DNA of 64,000 nt. Source: Desulfobulbaceae bacterium. GTDB taxonomy: Bacteria; Desulfobacterota; Desulfobulbia; Desulfobulbales; Desulfobulbaceae. A program made the translations under genes and the position numbers. Positions 1-8,149 of the stretch are shown piece after piece. The notes beneath the pieces are model-generated. The model had not been told where the DNA came from, did no database searches, and was given only the letters and a program-made list of their open reading frames with translations. Within the stretch, counting starts at the first letter, position 1; each line of letters begins with the position of its first letter. The DNA lies in contig JALSNC010000276.1 in the NCBI GenBank assembly GCA_026987195.1, forward strand, positions 1 to 64,000. The letters run 5' to 3'.

Positions 1-118
1 GTGCAGGCGCGTTTGTTCGCTATAGCCCCTCTATGCGGACAAACGCGACCGTGCAAAGATGCGCTGCCTGTGAGCGCTTACAACCATCGGTCTGTCCGGC
101 CACAATGGTGTAAGCGCG
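1..118. repeat. Family A palindromic repeat, copy 1 (truncated by window edge)
   Basis: Bases 1-80 are essentially identical to 1301-1380. The core is an inverted repeat, with CGCGTTTGT facing ACAAACGCG around a GCTATAG centre, and it ends in TGTGAGCGCTTAC. A second piece (about 81-118) resembles the left part of the copy near 9930, with CACAATGGTGTAAGCGC. It lies just downstream of the Nudix gene stop (minus strand). It is intergenic and has no coding potential. Confidence 0.75.
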
Positions 119-119
119 C

Positions 120-542
120 TCAGTAGACGCCATCGAAATAGTCGGCAACGATCCGCGCATGGTCAAAGACCAGCGGCGGCAGGTTGTCCCGGGTGAAGAT
201 GCGGGCCTGCGCGGCATCGTCGGCTGCCACCGGTGTTCCCTCGGCAGTGGCGATGAAGACGGTTGACGCCGTATGCTGGCGTGGATCGCGATTCGGGTCC
301 GAATAGGTATGGAACTGGCGGACCAGGCGCACGTCCAGGCCGGTCTCCTCCCGTGCTTCCCGCACGGCCGCCGCTTCGAACGATTCCCCGTAGTCCACGA
401 ACCCTCCCGGCAGGGCCCAGCCATGGGGCGGATTCTTACGTCTGATGAGGACGATGCCGCCACCGGTCTCGATGATGATGTCGACGGTGGGCACGGGATT
501 CCTGTACACAGGGATCTCGGCCCCGCAGTTTGGACAGCGCAT
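120..542 (-). CDS. Nudix hydrolase with N-terminal zinc-ribbon-like CxxC
   Basis: A 140-residue Nudix pyrophosphohydrolase that would hydrolyse a nucleoside diphosphate linked to another moiety; the substrate cannot be told. The Nudix box is complete ([13 protein letters not shown] followed by REAREETG). The protein begins [11 protein letters not shown], so a small CxxC motif precedes the fold, as in ADP-ribose/NADH-type Nudix proteins. The start at 542 is preferred over an upstream in-frame start because GGGAGG lies just upstream of this ATG. It is on the same strand as the HAD gene upstream, but a degenerate repeat fragment separates them, so co-transcription is uncertain. Confidence 0.88.
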   Translation of the reverse strand: MRCPNCGAEIPVYRNPVPTVDIIIETGGGIVLIRRKNPPHGWALPGGFVDYGESFEAAAVREAREETGLDVRLVRQFHTYSDPNRDPRQHTASTVFIATAEGTPVAADDAAQARIFTRDNLPPLVFDHARIVADYFDGVY

Positions 543-572
543 GGTGCCTCCCTTGAGAACGCAACAGTCCGT

Positions 573-627
573 TGCTAAGGGCAACCACCTGAACAGGCCG
601 ATACTTTTGGTAAAGGCTCAGCCACGC
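573..627. repeat. Degenerate copy of the GGTAAWAGTTCA repeat family
   Basis: The spacer between the HAD and Nudix genes contains AACAGTCCGTTGCTAAGGGC, then AACCACCTGAA and CTTTTGGTAAAGG. These match in order the pieces of the better-preserved copies at 12203-12263 and 33650-33703. The match was made by eye and the copy is decayed. Confidence 0.45.
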
Positions 628-1218
628 TCAGAGGCAGAGGGCCCGGATCTCACGCCAGTTGCTGACCGTGGCCAGGCCGTGGCGGTGGTCGCGGTTCCAG
701 GGCTGGGAAAAGACAATGGGCCGGATGCCGGCCGACGCCAGTTGCAGGCAGGTTTCGGCCCGGTCATCAATGAAGTGGGTCAGGCCGTGCTCCAGGATGT
801 GCCGGGGTTTGTCGTCGTGGGCGCCCATGGCCACGATGCGGATTCGCGGCAGGGTGGAGGGGGGCAGCACCGTCCGCATCCAGGCACGTACCGGTTCCGG
901 GTCCGGCCGGGCCGTGACCACGGCGACAGGGGCCACCTCGGTCAGCTCGCCCAGGACCTCCACCGCGCCCGGCATGGGCCTGAGGCCCGTTCCCACGGAG
1001 TCGAGGAGGATCTCCATGAAGATGGAGTGGATGATCTCCGCGTCCATGTCCAGGCACCGTTCCACGGCAAAACAGGTGATGTCCTCCAGGCGGATGTCGC
1101 AACGATGATATTTTTCGCAGGCCAGCCGCAGGAAGGCCTCGGCCGTATCGGCGATCACGCCGTCGAAATCGAATCCGAGCCGGCCGGGATCGATCTTTTC
1201 TGAAGGGCCGTGTGCCAT
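628..1218 (-). CDS. HAD-superfamily hydrolase
   Basis: A haloacid-dehalogenase-type phosphatase of about 196 residues. Motif I is FDFDGVIADT near the N-terminus (nucleophile and acid/base Asp). Motif II is the VVTARP region, and a DD pair in HFIDDRAETC fits motif IV. The helical cap is short. A GTG at 1236 is in frame, but the ATG at 1218 gives the conventional N-terminus, and the GTG lies inside the adjoining family A repeat. The substrate is unknown; small phosphorylated metabolites are usual for the family. Confidence 0.82.
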   Translation of the reverse strand: MAHGPSEKIDPGRLGFDFDGVIADTAEAFLRLACEKYHRCDIRLEDITCFAVERCLDMDAEIIHSIFMEILLDSVGTGLRPMPGAVEVLGELTEVAPVAVVTARPDPEPVRAWMRTVLPPSTLPRIRIVAMGAHDDKPRHILEHGLTHFIDDRAETCLQLASAGIRPIVFSQPWNRDHRHGLATVSNWREIRALCL

Positions 1219-1228
1219 GGAGATGTAA

Positions 1229-1381
1229 CCCCTCACAGGGTTGGCAACTATGCGGTTTCACAACCTCAGAGCTGTAAGCGTTCACAGGTAGTGCATATTT
1301 GTGCAGGCGCGTTTGTTCGCTATAGCCCCTCTATGCGGACAAACGCGACCGTGCAAAGATGCGCTGCCTGTGAGCGCTTAC
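1229..1381. repeat. Family A palindromic repeat, copy 2
   Basis: It begins TAACCCCTCACAGGG, as do the copies at 9908 and 36678 (TAACCCCTCACGGG). Then come GCTGTAAGCGTTCACAGG, the inverted-repeat core with GCTATAG, and the right arm TGTGAGCGCTTAC. The core at 1301-1380 matches window bases 1-80. It sits in the spacer between two minus-strand genes. Confidence 0.75.
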
Positions 1382-1460
1382 ATGGAGATGTCGCGGCAGA
1401 AAGGAGAGAGCGGCACCGGCGGCCGTGCCGCCGGTGTCCGTCCGCATGCGCCAGGCCGTT

Positions 1461-2312
1461 CTACTTGACCGTGGCGTCCTCGATAATGGCGTCATACTTG
1501 TAGCCGGCGCCGAAGTCCTTGTTCGCATGCAGGACCCCTTCGACCACCACCACCGACCCCACCTTGGGGTCTGCCTGGGTCGTGACGACCAGGTCATGGG
1601 TGTTCTTGAGCGGGTTGCCGGAGCCATCCTGCAGGTGGACCCAGTTCTTGCCCATGATCATGTGCGAGACCTTCATCACCTGGCCGCGGACCCGGACCTT
1701 CTTGCCGTTGAGCTTGGCGGCCTGATCGAAGCACTCGCCCACCGTATAGGCATTCTCGCCTTTGGCCTTGTCCACCTTGACATCAGCCGACGGGACAATG
1801 GCCCCTGCCGATCCGCTGGGATTGGCGGCACTGCCGGCCATGGCCGGTGGCATGGCCGCCCCCATGCCGCCGTGCGGCGAGGCCGCGCCTTCGGCCTGCA
1901 GGGCATCGGCGAAGCTCTCGCCGCCGCTGCCGGAGCCGTGGGGGGCGGCCTGGATCCGCCCGCTGCCACCCAGGCCGGAGGAGAAGATGATCTTGTCAAA
2001 GGTCCGTTTCAGGGTCTTGGAATGGAAGTTGGCCATCTCCATGCCCGGGTTGCAGACCACCTCCTCGCCCACCTTGACCTGACTCTCCGGAATGGCGACC
2101 CAGACCTTGCCCCGGGCCGTGTCCACCTGGAGATAGGTGTACCCGGCGGCATTGATGGTCTCCACCACTTTGCCCTTGACCGGTTTGCCGTTGAGATCTG
2201 CCTGGACAGGAGCAGCGGCGGCCTTCTGACCGGCGCTGTCGGCGGCCAGGGCCGGGCTGCCGAGCATGAGGAGGAGGGCTGCACTGATAATGAGAAAACG
2301 CGATTGCTGCAT
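1461..2312 (-). CDS. Exported protein with C-terminal OB-fold domain (NrfJ-like)
   Basis: A 283-residue secreted protein. Residues 1-23 form a signal peptide ending SPALAA. Residues about 45-110 hold a module with AGYTYLQVDTARGKVWVA, typical of the NrfJ-like proteins found with c-type cytochrome systems. A Gly/Ala/Ser-rich linker follows. The C-terminal part (about 200-283) reads as an OB-fold (GKKVRVRGQVMKV, then a WVHLQDGSG turn). Such OB-fold periplasmic proteins are often mis-called nucleic-acid-binding; export argues against that. The exact role is unknown. Confidence 0.7.
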   Translation of the reverse strand: MQQSRFLIISAALLLMLGSPALAADSAGQKAAAAPVQADLNGKPVKGKVVETINAAGYTYLQVDTARGKVWVAIPESQVKVGEEVVCNPGMEMANFHSKTLKRTFDKIIFSSGLGGSGRIQAAPHGSGSGGESFADALQAEGAASPHGGMGAAMPPAMAGSAANPSGSAGAIVPSADVKVDKAKGENAYTVGECFDQAAKLNGKKVRVRGQVMKVSHMIMGKNWVHLQDGSGNPLKNTHDLVVTTQADPKVGSVVVVEGVLHANKDFGAGYKYDAIIEDATVK

Positions 2313-2401
2313 GGAATATCTCCCTGTTACGAATTCATGGAAAGCGGCGTCGGCCGGCCTGAATATGGGGCCGACCCGTGCCGACGAGGAAACATATAAG
2401 A

Positions 2402-2423
2402 GGTTGACCGTCGACTGTCAACC
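2402..2423. promoter_or_regulatory. Inverted repeat upstream of the OB-fold gene
   Basis: GGTTGAC and GTCAACC are exact inverted arms around an 8-base spacer, 90 bases upstream of the start at 2312 and downstream of the SGNH gene stop. There is no T-tract on either side, so it looks more like an operator than a terminator. The function is inferred only from position. Confidence 0.3.
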
Positions 2424-2467
2424 ATTGAAGATCGTGGCCAGATGACGGTTCGGCGACCGGGGCCGGC

Positions 2468-3004
2468 TCACGCCGCCACCAGGTGGCTGCGGATTGCGTC
2501 GGCCCAGATGGTATAGCCTCGGCTGCTCAGGTGGATGCCATCGTCCAGGAAACAGGGCCTGGTGACCGGTTCACAGTGGCTGGTGAAGGGGGCGACCAGG
2601 TCGAGGATGTGGCAGGAGGTGGCACGGGCAACCTGGCGCAACTGGTGGTTGGCCGCCTCGATCCGCTCTTCGGCCAGCCAGTCCAGGCGCATGGGCGTCA
2701 TGGAGTGGATGGTGACCGGCACGCCCGGACAGAGGTCGTGGATCCGCGGCAGCATGGTCTTGAGGATCTGCGGGAAATAGAGGTCCTCCATGAGCAGGTT
2801 GTTGGTCCCGGACATGATCAGGATCCGGTCCACCGCCGGTGCCGCCTGCAGTTCGGCAGGAAGGCGGGCGGCCAGCTCCTCCACCCGTTCTCCGGCCCGG
2901 CCGCGGTTGACGACCGTGTATTCCGGCAGCAGGCTGTCCCAGTCTCCCCATTCCACCAGCGAGTCGCCCAGAAACAGGAGCACGGGCCGTGGCGCGATAC
3001 TCAT
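2468..3004 (-). CDS. SGNH/GDSL-type esterase/lipase
   Basis: A 178-residue SGNH hydrolase. Block I is LGDSLVEWG with nucleophile Ser15. Block III is MSGTNN, and block V is DDGIHLS with the catalytic Asp and His. There is no signal peptide, so it is probably cytoplasmic. The ATG overlaps the glgX stop by four bases (ATGA), so the two are translationally coupled. The family takes acyl-esters, including acyl-CoA and acetylated sugars; the coupling to glgX hints at a carbohydrate ester substrate, but that is speculation. Confidence 0.85.
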   Translation of the reverse strand: MSIAPRPVLLFLGDSLVEWGDWDSLLPEYTVVNRGRAGERVEELAARLPAELQAAPAVDRILIMSGTNNLLMEDLYFPQILKTMLPRIHDLCPGVPVTIHSMTPMRLDWLAEERIEAANHQLRQVARATSCHILDLVAPFTSHCEPVTRPCFLDDGIHLSSRGYTIWADAIRSHLVAA

Positions 3005-5127
3005 GACCCTCCACCTCCCTCTGTACTGCCCCGTCGGGACTGGAGGACGATACAGGCCATGGCGGCCACCGGCACCCCGGCCCCGGGGTCAATGGTCTCC
3101 GCCCGCCCGGCATCGATGAAATCCCGGGGCGGCGACACGCCGGTGTCGATGATCTTCTTCCAGCAGCGCTCCCTGTGCAGAGCGGGCGGAGGCGGGACGA
3201 TGAAGGTGGCCTCCCGGTCCCGGTGACCGTTGAGCATGACAAAGAAGTCGTCATCCTCCCCCTCCGGGATGCCCGAGCCGTTCAGGGTGAAGGCCAGGGT
3301 GTGGCAGTCCGGGGACCAGTCCTGCTCCCCCGGCCGCAAACCCTGCCAGGAGATCTCCTCCAGGTGGGCGGGCAGCTCCTCGGCGGTACGGGTCAGGAAG
3401 AATTCATCCCTGCGGAATACGGGATGCGCCTTGCGCAGGGCGATCAGCATACGGAAGAAGCGCAGCAGGTGCTGCTTCTGCCGCGCCAGCCGCCAGTCGA
3501 TCCAGCTTATCTCGTTATCCTGGCACCAGGCGTTGTTGTTGCCCCGCTGGCTGCGGCCGAACTCGTCACCGGCCACCATCATGGGCACGCCCTGGGAAAG
3601 AAACAGGATCACGGCCATGGTCCGCATCCTCCTGAGACGCATCTGCAGGATCCTGGGGTTGCGGGTGGGACCCTCGACACCGCTGTTCCAGCTCAGGTTG
3701 TTGTTGTCGCCGTCCCGGTTGTCCTCGCCGTTGGCCAGGTTGTGTTTCTCGTTGTAGCTGACAAGATCAGCCAGGGTGAAGCCGTCGTGGCTGGTGATGA
3801 AATTGATGGAATTGCAGGGCCTGCGGCCGCTGTGCTGGTAGAGATCCGAGCTGCCGGCGATGCGGGTGGCCAGGGCCGGTACCTGGCCCGGGTCACCCCG
3901 CATGAAGGCGCGGACATCGTCGCGGAAGCGGCCGTTCCATTCCGCCCAGCGGTGGTGGGGCGAGAAGGAGCCCACCTGGTAGAGGCCGGCGGCGTCCCAG
4001 GCCTCGGCGATGATCTTGGTGTCCGCCAGGATCGGGTCCTCGGCGATCATCTCCACCACCGGCGGATTGCTCAGTACCTCGCCGTTCTGGTCGCGGCCGA
4101 GGATGGAGGCCAGGTCGAAGCGGAAACCGTCCACGTGCATCTCCACCACCCACCAGCGCAGGGCGTCCATGATCAGGGTGCGGACGATGGGATGGTTGCA
4201 GTTGCAGGTGTTGCCGCAGCCGGAGAAGTTGAGATAGGCACGGGTCCAGGGGTCGAGCAGGTAGTAGATCGTGTTGTCGATGCCGCGGAAGCTGATGGTG
4301 GGGCCGTCGGCACCGCCTTCGCCGGTATGGTTGTAGACGATGTCGAGGATCACCTCGATACCGGCCCGGTGCAGGGCCCTGACCATGTCGCGGAATTCGT
4401 CCAGCGGCCGTTTCGGATCACTGCAGTACGCCGCCTTGGGGGCAAAGAAGGAAAGCGGGCTGTAGCCCCAGTAGTTCTTCAGCCGCTGGCCGGTCTCGGG
4501 ATTGACAAAGGTGGTTTCGTTCTCGTTGAACTCGGTCACCGGCATCAGCTCCACCGCCGTGATGCCCAGTTTCCGCAGGTAGGGGATTTTTTCGGTGACT
4601 CCCCTGAAGGTGCCCGGGTGGCGGACCCGGGAGGAGGGGTGCCGGGTGAAGCCGCGCACGTGCATCTCGTAGATGATGGTGTCGCGCAGCGGCGTGTTCA
4701 GGGGACGGTCGCCCTGCCAGTCGTAATCGGGCAGAGGAAGTCGGCAGCAGGGCCGGGTCCCCAGGCAGGGCCGTGCTTCACCCCAGCGGTGGGGGCAGAG
4801 GGCGCGGCCATAGGGATCGAGCAGGACCCGCCGGTCATCGTAGAAGTGGCCGCTGCCAGCGGGATCAAAGGGGCCGGCCATGCGATAGCCGTAACAGACA
4901 TCGGCGGGCAGGCCGCTGAGATGGGCGTGCCAGACATCACCGGTTCTGTGTTCCTGCCGGTCCAGGGAGATCTCCACGGTATCGGCCCCCGGGTCGGCGC
5001 CGTTGCCGAGGACCAGGGTCACCGCCGTGGCATGCCGCGAGAAGACAGCAAAGTTGACACCTGCCGGGGTAGGGGTCGCCCCCAGGGGCATGGGGCTGCC
5101 GGCCTCGACGCGAAAGGGCTTTTTCAT
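3001..5127 (-). CDS. glgX: Glycogen debranching enzyme GlgX (alpha-1,6-glucosidase, GH13)
   Basis: A 708-residue GH13 isoamylase-type enzyme that removes alpha-1,6 branches from glycogen limit dextrins. An N-terminal CBM48 module is followed by the (beta/alpha)8 barrel. The four conserved regions are visible: DIVYNHTGEG; GFRFDLAS with the catalytic Asp near residue 335; the acid/base Glu in IIAEAWDAAG near 372; and the transition-state Asp in SHDGFTLADL near 445. Length is normal for GlgX. It is first in a two-gene operon with the SGNH hydrolase. The start has only a weak ribosome site but matches the expected N-terminus. Confidence 0.93.
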   Translation of the reverse strand: MKKPFRVEAGSPMPLGATPTPAGVNFAVFSRHATAVTLVLGNGADPGADTVEISLDRQEHRTGDVWHAHLSGLPADVCYGYRMAGPFDPAGSGHFYDDRRVLLDPYGRALCPHRWGEARPCLGTRPCCRLPLPDYDWQGDRPLNTPLRDTIIYEMHVRGFTRHPSSRVRHPGTFRGVTEKIPYLRKLGITAVELMPVTEFNENETTFVNPETGQRLKNYWGYSPLSFFAPKAAYCSDPKRPLDEFRDMVRALHRAGIEVILDIVYNHTGEGGADGPTISFRGIDNTIYYLLDPWTRAYLNFSGCGNTCNCNHPIVRTLIMDALRWWVVEMHVDGFRFDLASILGRDQNGEVLSNPPVVEMIAEDPILADTKIIAEAWDAAGLYQVGSFSPHHRWAEWNGRFRDDVRAFMRGDPGQVPALATRIAGSSDLYQHSGRRPCNSINFITSHDGFTLADLVSYNEKHNLANGEDNRDGDNNNLSWNSGVEGPTRNPRILQMRLRRMRTMAVILFLSQGVPMMVAGDEFGRSQRGNNNAWCQDNEISWIDWRLARQKQHLLRFFRMLIALRKAHPVFRRDEFFLTRTAEELPAHLEEISWQGLRPGEQDWSPDCHTLAFTLNGSGIPEGEDDDFFVMLNGHRDREATFIVPPPPALHRERCWKKIIDTGVSPPRDFIDAGRAETIDPGAGVPVAAMACIVLQSRRGSTEGGGGS

Positions 5128-5128
5128 C

Positions 5129-5157
5129 TTGACATCGGATAATAATTATTATATACG
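5129..5157 (+). promoter_or_regulatory. Putative sigma-70 promoter in the glgX/DUF1566 divergent spacer
   Basis: TTGACA at 5129-5134, a 17-base spacer, then TATACG at 5152-5157, pointing to the gene at 5239. The spacer includes the palindrome ATAATAATTATTAT. The whole interval 5128-5238 is strikingly AT-rich compared with its surroundings, as expected for a divergent promoter region. Confidence 0.5.
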
Positions 5158-5238
5158 TATGATAATGAATTATATCTTTTTCAGGCAAGCTATCTTACCC
5201 GGTTTTTCTTTTTTTCAAAACCCTTGCGGAGGAATATT

Positions 5239-6174
5239 ATGGGGCTGTTTGAAGTGCTCGATCTTGCTGGCTCACCGACCATTGACTGGGAGATGACTCC
5301 GGAGTACACCTTTGGCACCTTTGAGAGCTGGGGCGGCAAGGAACGGGTCCGCAGCAGGAAGGAGCGGATCTACTACTTCTTCATCGACGCCTGGGATGAT
5401 ACGCCCAGGCTGTGTCTCATGGAGCGCGGCATCAAGCATGCAAGGGTGGTGGCCGAGATCCTGGCGCCGCGGGAGATGGTGGAGCGGTGTGTCCGGGAGG
5501 CCGGCAAGGTCGCCATCTACGAGCGTACCCACGCCATCAACCAGGAGCTGAAGCAGTGGCTGCTGGACAATGTCATCGAGGCGACGGATGATGCCTATAT
5601 CGTTGCTCTCCACGACGAGGAGAAACCGGGCCTGGGGGCAACCGGTCTGCCCGGCCGGGACGAGCCCGTCCCCGGCATCACCAGGGTGAGCCTGCCCAGC
5701 CGGCCCGCGCAGATGGTGGAGGAGGATGTGGTGGCCCTGGTGAAGGAGTACAACTTTGTCGATATCGAGCGGAACCCGGATGGTCGCTTCGACAACTACC
5801 TGGTCGACAACGGCGACGGGCTGACGGTCACCGACCTGGTCACCGGTCTCATGTGGCAGCGGGGCGGGACCGATATCATGAGCTACCGTTCCCAGAAACT
5901 GGCCGTGGAAGAGCTCAACCGGGAGGGATTCGCCGGCCACAGCGACTGGCGGCTGCCGACCATGGCCGAGGCGCTTTCCCTGATGGAGCGGGAAAAGAAT
6001 GCGTGGGATCAGTTCCTCCACCCTTGCTTTTCTTCTGAGCAGCCCTTCATTTTTGTCGATGCCACCCGTCGGCCGGGCGGCTACTGGTTCGTCGACTACA
6101 AGCATGGCCGGGCCTTCTGGTCATCGGGCACCATCCCGGGTGGTTTCGGCAGGCTCTGCCGGGCGGAAAAATGA
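5239..6174 (+). CDS. DUF1566 (Lcl C-terminal-like) domain protein
   Basis: A protein of 311 residues. The N-terminal 150 residues are not recognised; they are acidic, without a signal peptide, and contain a run of charged helix (about 70-120). The C-terminal part (about 190-310) is a DUF1566 domain: VTDLVTGLMWQRGG, HSDWRLPTMAEAL, and a final GGFGRLCRAEK in place of the usual VRCV ending. The ATG at 5239 follows GGAGGAA at good spacing. The fold occurs in many extracytoplasmic and sensory proteins. Position beside a stand-alone receiver suggests signalling, but this is weak. Confidence 0.75.
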   Translation: MGLFEVLDLAGSPTIDWEMTPEYTFGTFESWGGKERVRSRKERIYYFFIDAWDDTPRLCLMERGIKHARVVAEILAPREMVERCVREAGKVAIYERTHAINQELKQWLLDNVIEATDDAYIVALHDEEKPGLGATGLPGRDEPVPGITRVSLPSRPAQMVEEDVVALVKEYNFVDIERNPDGRFDNYLVDNGDGLTVTDLVTGLMWQRGGTDIMSYRSQKLAVEELNREGFAGHSDWRLPTMAEALSLMEREKNAWDQFLHPCFSSEQPFIFVDATRRPGGYWFVDYKHGRAFWSSGTIPGGFGRLCRAEK

Positions 6175-6269
6175 TCTTTTCCCAAAAAAGCTGTTGAAGA
6201 GAGGATTACCAAAATGTAAGGTAATAAGAGATGTCATCTGTCCTTCATACGAGCCGGGAGTGAAAACCA

Positions 6270-6644
6270 TTGAAACGGATACTGGTTGTTGACGACGAAG
6301 AACAGATTCGCTCAATGCTCACCCAGATGCTGGAGCATGAGGGCTACGAAGTCCATGCGGCCGAAAACGGTGAAGAGGGCATGACGCTCATCGGCCGCTA
6401 TGCCTTTGATCTGGTCATAACCGATATGATCATGCCGGTGAAGGATGGCCTGAAGTTCATCATGGAACTGGTCCGCGAGTATCCTGATCTCAAGATCATG
6501 GCCATCTCCGGCGGCGGTGCCATCAAGGCGGAACGGTACCTGACCATGGCCAGTTACCTGGGCGACATCGCCACCCTGGAAAAGCCCTTCAAGCGGGATG
6601 TTCTCCTGGAGATGGTGAAGCAGCAGTTCGCACCGCCAACCTGA
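6270..6644 (+). CDS. Stand-alone response-regulator receiver domain
   Basis: A CheY-like single-domain receiver of 124 residues. The acidic pocket is VVDDEE (8-11), the phospho-acceptor is Asp52 in ITDMIMP, the switch Ser80 is in AISGGG, and the conserved Lys105 is in LEKPF. There is no output domain. Translation most likely starts at TTG 6270, preceded by GGGAG at correct spacing. No histidine kinase lies next to it; the DUF1566 gene is 95 bases upstream and may be co-transcribed. Confidence 0.88.
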   Translation: MKRILVVDDEEQIRSMLTQMLEHEGYEVHAAENGEEGMTLIGRYAFDLVITDMIMPVKDGLKFIMELVREYPDLKIMAISGGGAIKAERYLTMASYLGDIATLEKPFKRDVLLEMVKQQFAPPT

Positions 6645-6663
6645 GGATATGGATCTCTGACAT

Positions 6664-6707
6664 GCCAACAGAAAAGGCCGGCGCTTGCGCCGGCCTTTTC
6701 TGTTGGC
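6664..6707. terminator. Bidirectional intrinsic terminator (perfect palindrome)
   Basis: A long perfect inverted repeat: CAACAGAAAAGGCCGGCGC on the left and its exact complement on the right around a 2-base centre. A GC-rich stem is flanked by AAAA and TTTT, so it serves both the plus-strand receiver gene and the minus-strand carboxypeptidase gene that converge here. Confidence 0.9.
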
Positions 6708-6741
6708 TGTCTGCCGCCCGCAGTCGGTATTCCCGGGCCCG

Positions 6742-7776
6742 TCAGTTCACCCGGGCCACCTGCCTGTTGTCCCCGCTTTTCTCCAGCCGGGCGAGGCGGA
6801 TCTGCTGCTTGCGCCTGAAGCCATATTCCACCAGGGTCCTGAGATCGTCCCACATGGTCTCGCTGCCCATGATGGCGACGATGATGGAATCGCCGTTGCG
6901 GCTGAACTGGCCGACATAGGTCTGCCGGGCCGCAGCCGTGTAGCCGGTCTTTCCGCCCACGGCGCCCTTGAGCCGCCACAGGGCCTTGTTGTGATTGCGC
7001 AGGACCTTGCCAAAGGAGGTGCGGACCTTTACCTGGCGCACCCGACTGGCGAATTCCTCGTCCTGCATGGCGCGCCGGAAGATGGTGGCCAGGTCCCGGG
7101 CCGTGGAGTGCTGGCCCCTGGCAGTGAGACCGGTGGCGGTCCGGCAGACGGTATTGCGTGCCCCCCACAGCCGGGCGCGCAGGGTCATCATCTCGGCAAA
7201 GTCGGGTTCGCTGCCGGCGATCTTCTCGGCCAGGGCCACGCTGGCATCGTTGGCCGAGGCCAGGAGCACGGCATTGATCAGGTCGTCGGCCTTGTACTGT
7301 TTGCGGGTATCGAGATAGATCTTGGAGCGGGGCATCCTGGATGCGTGACGGCTGACCTCCACGGTGTCCGTGTCCTTGAGAGATTTCATGGCGATCAGGC
7401 CGGTCAGCACCTTGATGGTGGATGCGGGCTGGCGTGGCTGGTCAGGGGCCTTGGCAAAGATGGTCTCTCCGGTCTTGGCATCGATGATGATGACACTGCG
7501 GGAGCTGATCCGCCGTGCCACGCCGGTGGAAGAGGGACCGGACCTGCGGAAGCTGCGCGCCTGCAGCTTGACCGCCGAGATGTTGTGGGGCCGGCCGAGG
7601 GTGATCCAGCCGGCCGTGGCCGTGCCGGCACGCCGGTCCTGTCCCGACGTCGGAGTGACCCGCTGTTTTACCGTGTCCCTGAGGATCGGGATCCGGGCCG
7701 CCTGCAGCGGGGCCGGCAGCCAGGCCCCGGCCAGGCAGAGGAGAAGGATGAGGAAAAAGGATCGCAAAGACACCAT
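6742..7776 (-). CDS. Penicillin-binding D-Ala-D-Ala carboxypeptidase (S11 family)
   Basis: A 344-residue periplasmic serine DD-peptidase trimming peptidoglycan stem peptides. The signal peptide is MVSLRSFFLILLLCLAGAW followed by a cleavable ALQA-like end. All three penicillin-binding motifs are present: SxxK as PASTIKVLTGL, SxN as ASANDASVA, and KTG as GGKTGYTAAA. The start at 7776 was chosen because it places the signal peptide at the N-terminus; longer in-frame starts at 7860 and 7890 would bury it and sit close to the likely transcription start. There is no C-terminal amphipathic anchor as in PBP5, and the domain after KTG is short. Confidence 0.87.
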   Translation of the reverse strand: MVSLRSFFLILLLCLAGAWLPAPLQAARIPILRDTVKQRVTPTSGQDRRAGTATAGWITLGRPHNISAVKLQARSFRRSGPSSTGVARRISSRSVIIIDAKTGETIFAKAPDQPRQPASTIKVLTGLIAMKSLKDTDTVEVSRHASRMPRSKIYLDTRKQYKADDLINAVLLASANDASVALAEKIAGSEPDFAEMMTLRARLWGARNTVCRTATGLTARGQHSTARDLATIFRRAMQDEEFASRVRQVKVRTSFGKVLRNHNKALWRLKGAVGGKTGYTAAARQTYVGQFSRNGDSIIVAIMGSETMWDDLRTLVEYGFRRKQQIRLARLEKSGDNRQVARVN

Positions 7777-7891
7777 GGAGTGGATGCAGGATATTGGATT
7801 GTTGATGGAGAATCCGGCACGGCCGGACCAGGCTGTCAGGTCACTGCCGTTGCCGACCATGAAAGGTGCGCCGCCCCGTACAGCGGGCATA

Positions 7892-7929
7892 CGCTATAAA
7901 TTTTTATAGCGAATACACGCCACTGTCAA
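7892..7929 (-). promoter_or_regulatory. Promoter and overlapping palindrome of the carboxypeptidase gene
   Basis: On the minus strand TTGACA (7929-7924) and TATAAA (7908-7903) are separated by 15 bases, somewhat short. The minus-10 lies within a perfect 20-base palindrome (7892-7911, CGCTATAAA and TTTATAGCG arms), which could bind a repressor. No other operator-like site is visible in 7777-7960. Confidence 0.5.
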
Positions 7930-8015
7930 GGAATTTGCTCCCCGGAGCGGGAAAAAGCGGTGCCGGCAGATGGCCGCCCTCGGCCGTGCGCGGGCACGAC
8001 AGGAGGCGATAGCAA

Positions 8016-8043
8016 TTGACAATGTTCAACTCATCGGTAATTA
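8016..8043 (+). promoter_or_regulatory. Putative sigma-70 promoter of the acyl-CoA ligase gene
   Basis: TTGACA at 8016-8021, 16-base spacer, TAATTA at 8038-8043, in a locally AT-rich stretch 107 bases ahead of the ATG at 8150. It is the only recognisable promoter-like signal between the divergent carboxypeptidase and ligase genes. Confidence 0.5.
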
Positions 8044-8149
8044 TTCAAAAATTAAACTGTTCCCCGGGTCAGTGGATCCGATGGTCCGGGGCAACGGGAG
8101 GCCGGGGCAGCGCCCCCATGCCGTATCCGACACAGCAACTGGGACGCAC

